Below are positions 7,230 through 9,823 of a DNA stretch of 9,823 bases, in pieces. The notes beneath the pieces are model-generated. The model did no database searches, was not told the DNA's origin, and worked only from the letters and a program-made list of their open reading frames with translations. Source of the stretch: a bacterium (GTDB lineage Bacteria > Verrucomicrobiota > Verrucomicrobiae > Limisphaerales > J093); NCBI GenBank assembly GCA_021839785.1, contig JAKCAB010000656.1:1-9823 (forward strand). Reading direction: 5' to 3'. The translations under genes were made by a program, and so were the position numbers. Positions within the stretch are counted from its first letter, which is position 1. The number at the start of each line of letters is the position of its first letter.

Positions 7230-7382
7230 TCACATGAACGGGTAAATGAAGGGGGCCAGAGCGGAACTGGTCGAGAAGACGACCAGTGCGGCGATGATGA
7301 GCAGCAGAAGCACCAGAGGCGCCAGCCACCATTTTTTCTCCTGCCGGAGGAACGACAGGAACTCTTTGCCGAGCCGCCACAC
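7230..7382 (-). CDS. DUF5989-like single-helix membrane microprotein
   Basis: A 50-residue protein read on the minus strand from GTG at 7382 to TGA at 7230-7232. Its sequence begins VWRLGKEFLSFLRQEKKWWL, then a hydrophobic helix APLVLLLLIIAALVVF (about 21-36), and ends STSSALAPFIYPFM. An amphipathic start with KEF..FL, a KKWWL anchor, a helix, and a final S-A-x-APFIY tail is the recognised DUF5989 pattern, and the length is typical. Its biochemical role is not known. The family is often found beside SGNH hydrolases, SxtJ-like proteins and carbamoyltransferases. An in-frame TAA at 7395-7397 limits the start to GTG at 7382. No Shine-Dalgarno sequence is seen. Codon third positions are strongly GC-biased in this frame. 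Larger frames overlap it on the same strand, but they give arginine- and serine-rich products with no family resemblance. Confidence 0.8.
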   Translation of the reverse strand: MWRLGKEFLSFLRQEKKWWLAPLVLLLLIIAALVVFSTSSALAPFIYPFM

Positions 7383-7391
7383 GAGGAGGCC

Positions 7392-7420
7392 AGATTAGTC
7401 GGAGGCGTCGAAGGTGGCAA
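7392..7420 (-). promoter_or_regulatory. Sigma-70-like promoter of the DUF5989-like gene
   Basis: On the minus strand, TTGCCA (7420-7415, five of six matches to TTGACA) is followed after exactly 17 bp by TAATCT (7397-7392, which keeps the key TAnnnT positions). Transcription would start near 7385, about three bases before the GTG at 7382. The message would therefore be nearly leaderless, which fits the missing Shine-Dalgarno sequence. This supports an independent transcription unit. Confidence 0.5.
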
Positions 7421-7467
7421 AAGATTCCGCTTTGCCCGAACCCGCGTGGCTGCCTGTGCGGAACGAG

Positions 7468-7485
7468 CCCGGCCTGGATGCCGGG
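7468..7485. repeat. Perfect inverted repeat in the divergent intergenic region
   Basis: CCCGGC at 7468-7473 pairs with GCCGGG at 7480-7485 around a six-base loop. It lies between the divergent DUF5989-like and LamG genes, upstream of both promoter-like sites. No T run is adjacent, so a terminator is unlikely. It could be a binding site for a dimeric regulator or simply a chance GC-rich palindrome. Confidence 0.3.
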
Positions 7486-7521
7486 TGAATCGGCGCCCCC
7501 CCGTGACGGCACCCTGCCTTC

Positions 7522-7577
7522 TTTTTTTTGATTTGCCGGATTTTTCGCTTGTTCCGCCTGTCGGGAAGACCTATAAA
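7522..7577 (+). promoter_or_regulatory. Candidate promoter of the LamG protein gene, with phased T tracts
   Basis: TTGTTC at 7549-7554 and TATAAA at 7572-7577 are separated by 17 bp. The -10 is a good match (five of six) and the -35 a poor one. Upstream lie T8 (7522-7529), TTT (7532-7534) and T5 (7541-7545), roughly in phase with the DNA helix and placed where an UP element would be. Transcription would start near 7584, giving a leader of about 58 nt to the ATG at 7642. This AT-rich block contrasts sharply with the surrounding GC-rich DNA. Confidence 0.45.
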
Positions 7578-7605
7578 CCGTTACAACAACCAGTTAGCAT
7601 CCATC

Positions 7606-7631
7606 AAACGAGTCATTAAAACCTGTCGTTT
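7606..7631 (+). promoter_or_regulatory. Small stem-loop in the 5' leader of the LamG gene
   Basis: AAACGA at 7606-7611 is complementary to TCGTTT at 7626-7631, with a 14-base loop. It ends ten bases before the ATG at 7642, so folding could affect ribosome access. An AAGG at 7636-7639 is too close to the start (two bases) to be a standard ribosome binding site. A six-pair AT-containing stem is weak and may be chance. Confidence 0.25.
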
Positions 7632-7641
7632 AAACAAGGCT

Positions 7642-9823
7642 ATGAACCCACTAAACCCCAAAACCGCCTCGCGTTTGGGCTTTGCCCTGGCCGGCTTGCT
7701 GGCCGCGGGCAGCGCCTTCGCGCAAGCTACTCCCAGTCTCCTGGCGTACTGGGATTTCAACAATGCCAGCAACCCCAACCAAACCCTCGACAAGCTCTAT
7801 GCCTTCGCGGGCGCACTGGAGGCCGGCGCGGCTTTCACGCCCGACGCGGGCGGCCGAACCGCCACGGCGGGCGACCGCGCGATGGATTTCGGCTATGACA
7901 GCAGCAAGCAGTTGGTGCGCATCGCCAAGGTGCCGTTTCTGAACGTCGCTGCCGCCCAGGACCAAATCACGATCGTGTTCTGGGAACAGTTGTACGAAGT
8001 CGCCAACATGTCGGCCTTCTGGGGGGCTTCGCCCACCAGCAACAACGGCGAGCGCGGCATCCAGGCACACGTGCCTTGGAGCAACAACAATATCTATTTC
8101 GACACCGCCGGCTGCTGTGACGCCGGCACCCAGCGCATCAACAAGGTCGTGGATACCTCCTGGCCGGGGTACGTGGACCAGAGTTACTGGTACACTTGGC
8201 GTCATCTGGTCTTCGTCAAGGACGGCGCCACCAAGCGCATTTACATCGACGGGCAATTGTTCCTGGAAGGCTCGAACACGGCGCCGCTGCCCGTGGATTT
8301 CTACCAACTGACGCTCGGCGCGCAAACCACCGGCGACAACAGCATGCGCGGCATCATGGATGATTTCGCCGTGTTTGCCGGTGCATTGAGCGCCGAACAA
8401 GTCACCCAACTCGCCGGGGGCACGGCGCCGGACAAGCTGACGGGCATCACCCTCAGCACCGATCCGCTGGTCGGGGCGGCGAACGGCACCCCGACGGGCT
8501 TTACGCTGGAAATCACCGACTCCCTGACGAAGCAGGCGAACAAGGACACCGTCACGGTCAAGTTCGACGGCGCGGACGTCAGCCCGACGATAACCAAATC
8601 CGGCTCCGCGACGACGATCGTGTACACCCAGCCCTCCGGTTTCCTGGCGCCCGGCTCGACGCACGAAGTGGCGGTCGCCTTCAAGGACGCGGGCGGCGCG
8701 GATTATGCGGCGACTCGCCCGTTCAAAGTCGTGAATTATGTGCTCGTGCCCGACGCATTCGCGCTGCCCGATGGCGCGGTGGACAAGACCAAGCCCGGTT
8801 TCCGAATGCGTCCCTACGGGACGGACGCCACCCAACCGAATACCCTCCAGTGGACCGAAGAGCAACTCGCTGGACTGCACGGTCCGAATCTGGCCGATCT
8901 TTCCGGCGCGGACGCGCAGGGCTTCTACGACCGCGACACTTACCTCAACTTCGACATCGCCAGCGGCATCGGCAACTTCCAAGCCAGCGCGGCGCCACCC
9001 TACGACATCCCCGATGAACCTTTCCCCGGCTTTCCGGGCACCCAGACATTGGACAACGGCACGGGTAATGCCTCCGAGGAAGTCTTGACCTACGTCGAGT
9101 TCCCCGCCACGGGCGTTTACACCATGGGCGTGAACAGCGACGACGGCTTCCGCGTGTCCACCGCTCAAAACGCGAAAGACAAGCTGGGGGTCATCCTCGG
9201 CCAGTTCGACGCCGGCCGCGGCTCGGCCGACACGCTCTTCACGTTCTACATCCAGAAAGCCGGCGTGTATCCCATGCGCCTGATCTGGGAAAACGGTGGT
9301 GGTGGCGCAAACCTGGAATGGTTCAGTGTTGAACCCACGGGCGAGAAAATCCTCGTAAACGATCTGAACAACCCCAAGGCTCTCAAGGCCTACCGCGCCA
9401 GCTCGTTCACCGCCGCCTACGTGGCGAGCGCTGCCCCCGGGTCGAACGCCACCGGCGTGGCACCGGACGTGGACATCGTGGTGGAAGTGACGGACGGTTC
9501 GACGGCGATCAACCCGTCCATGATCGCCATGACGGTCAACTCCCAGCCGGTCACGCCCACGGTGAACAAGACCGGGAGCACCACCAAGTTGACCGTGGCT
9601 TCCGCGGGCATGTTCGCGTCCGGCTCCACCAACCAGGTGACGCTCGCCTTCAAAGACCAGGCGACGCCCACGCCGATCGCGTACGATTATGCCTGGCGGT
9701 TCGTGGCGTTTTCCTACGTGACCCTCACGACCGATCTGTGGAGCGACTCGAACTCGACGGACAAGACCAAGCCTGGCTTCAACGTCCTCATCCACCAAGT
9801 CGATCCGGGTGACACGATCCTCG
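7642..9823 (+). CDS. Giant exported LamG/PA14-like repeat protein (5' part, runs off the edge)
   Basis: Open from ATG 7642 to the right edge: 727 codons with no stop. A signal peptide covers residues 1-28, with a hydrophobic core and an AFA-QA cleavage site. Residues 33-258 look like a LamG/concanavalin-like jellyroll, with AYWDFN near the start, WRHLVFVKDG at 186-195, IYIDGQLF at 200-207 and MDDFAVFAGALS at 239-250. It also has a CC pair in YFDTAGCCD (152-160). Then come an Ig-like unit (about 266-366), a PA14-like region with YTMGVNSDDGFRV (493-505) and YPMRLIWENGG (543-553), and a second Ig-like unit (about 592-690). DKTKPGF occurs at 381-387 and again at 707-713, so a module of about 325 residues repeats. 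Such proteins are secreted or surface-bound and often bind glycans. No catalytic domain is visible yet. The start fits the signal peptide. The C-terminal sorting signal, if any, is outside the window. Confidence 0.88.
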   Translation, partial: MNPLNPKTASRLGFALAGLLAAGSAFAQATPSLLAYWDFNNASNPNQTLDKLYAFAGALEAGAAFTPDAGGRTATAGDRAMDFGYDSSKQLVRIAKVPFLNVAAAQDQITIVFWEQLYEVANMSAFWGASPTSNNGERGIQAHVPWSNNNIYFDTAGCCDAGTQRINKVVDTSWPGYVDQSYWYTWRHLVFVKDGATKRIYIDGQLFLEGSNTAPLPVDFYQLTLGAQTTGDNSMRGIMDDFAVFAGALSAEQVTQLAGGTAPDKLTGITLSTDPLVGAANGTPTGFTLEITDSLTKQANKDTVTVKFDGADVSPTITKSGSATTIVYTQPSGFLAPGSTHEVAVAFKDAGGADYAATRPFKVVNYVLVPDAFALPDGAVDKTKPGFRMRPYGTDATQPNTLQWTEEQLAGLHGPNLADLSGADAQGFYDRDTYLNFDIASGIGNFQASAAPPYDIPDEPFPGFPGTQTLDNGTGNASEEVLTYVEFPATGVYTMGVNSDDGFRVSTAQNAKDKLGVILGQFDAGRGSADTLFTFYIQKAGVYPMRLIWENGGGGANLEWFSVEPTGEKILVNDLNNPKALKAYRASSFTAAYVASAAPGSNATGVAPDVDIVVEVTDGSTAINPSMIAMTVNSQPVTPTVNKTGSTTKLTVASAGMFASGSTNQVTLAFKDQATPTPIAYDYAWRFVAFSYVTLTTDLWSDSNSTDKTKPGFNVLIHQVDPGDTIL
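8782..9780 (+). repeat. Two copies of a coding repeat 978 bp apart
   Basis: The 21-base stretch encoding DKTKPGF at 8782-8802 recurs at 9760-9780 with 19 identical bases. The preceding Ig-like units also align at the protein level at nearly the same offset: LAPGSTHEVAVAFKD (335-349) with FASGSTNQVTLAFKD (658-672), and VSPTITKSGS (313-322) with VTPTVNKTGS (637-646). The difference between copies is mainly at the DNA and surface-residue level, which indicates an old internal duplication rather than a recent one. Confidence 0.6.

Noticed and set aside
7522..7529. T8 run as the tail of an intrinsic terminator
   Set aside because: The preceding bases form no stable hairpin next to the run. The nearest inverted repeat ends at 7485. 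A promoter-upstream role fits better.
7395..7580. A minus-strand open stretch of about 61 codons with a lysine-rich part (KRKIRQIKKKK), ending just before the DUF5989-like gene
   Set aside because: It has no ATG, GTG or TTG start. It overlaps both promoter-like sites, and the lysines come from the T tracts.
7651..9798. A 715-codon open frame on the minus strand opposite the LamG gene
   Set aside because: It mirrors the plus-strand frame that carries a signal peptide, LamG motifs and internal repeats. Its product is rich in Arg, Gly, His and Val without recognisable domains, as expected from antisense of GC-rich coding DNA.

Overview
The window is GC-rich, tightly packed bacterial DNA. The mix of genes suggests Verrucomicrobiota, possibly a Pedosphaera/Limisphaerales-like soil or freshwater lineage. 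The mix is a very large secreted LamG/PA14-like repeat protein, an SGNH hydrolase fused to TPRs, a DUF5989 microprotein and tandem ABC-2 exporters. This placement is an inference from protein style; no rRNA or marker gene is present. No tRNA, rRNA, CRISPR array, insertion sequence or phage gene was seen.

Layout, left to right. (1) Positions 1-54 look like the last 17 codons of an upstream gene, followed at once by a terminator-like hairpin (54-80). (2) A stand-alone FAD-dependent monooxygenase of the PHBH type (175-1431) has a candidate extended -10 promoter. (3) A compact four-gene ABC-2 cassette (1556-5260) runs ATPase, permease, ATPase, permease. The first three genes overlap by 14 and 4 nt and the fourth follows after 24 nt. 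(4) After a 109-nt spacer with GC-rich hairpins, a membrane-anchored SGNH/GDSL-like hydrolase with TPRs (5370-7196) completes a probable five-gene unit. (5) Convergent to it on the minus strand is a 50-codon gene (7230-7382). It starts with GTG and encodes a one-helix membrane protein that matches the DUF5989 pattern. It has its own good promoter-like sequence. (6) From 7642 to the right edge runs the start of a giant exported protein: signal peptide, LamG-like domain, and a roughly 325-residue repeating module. The window cuts it off after 727 codons.

How the genes may work together (inference). The two ATPase/permease pairs probably form one or two exporters of the ABC-2/DRA type. The SGNH-TPR protein sits in the inner membrane with its catalytic domain most likely outside, and could add or remove acyl groups on whatever is exported. 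DUF5989 proteins are known to me from neighbourhoods with SGNH hydrolases, SxtJ-like membrane proteins and carbamoyltransferases. Here only the SGNH partner is visible. The FAD monooxygenase and the giant LamG protein have their own promoter-like sequences and may be unrelated to the exporter unit. I see no clear evidence of a completely new defence or mobile system. The most notable items are the hidden DUF5989 gene with its near-leaderless promoter, and the exporter-plus-SGNH/TPR arrangement.
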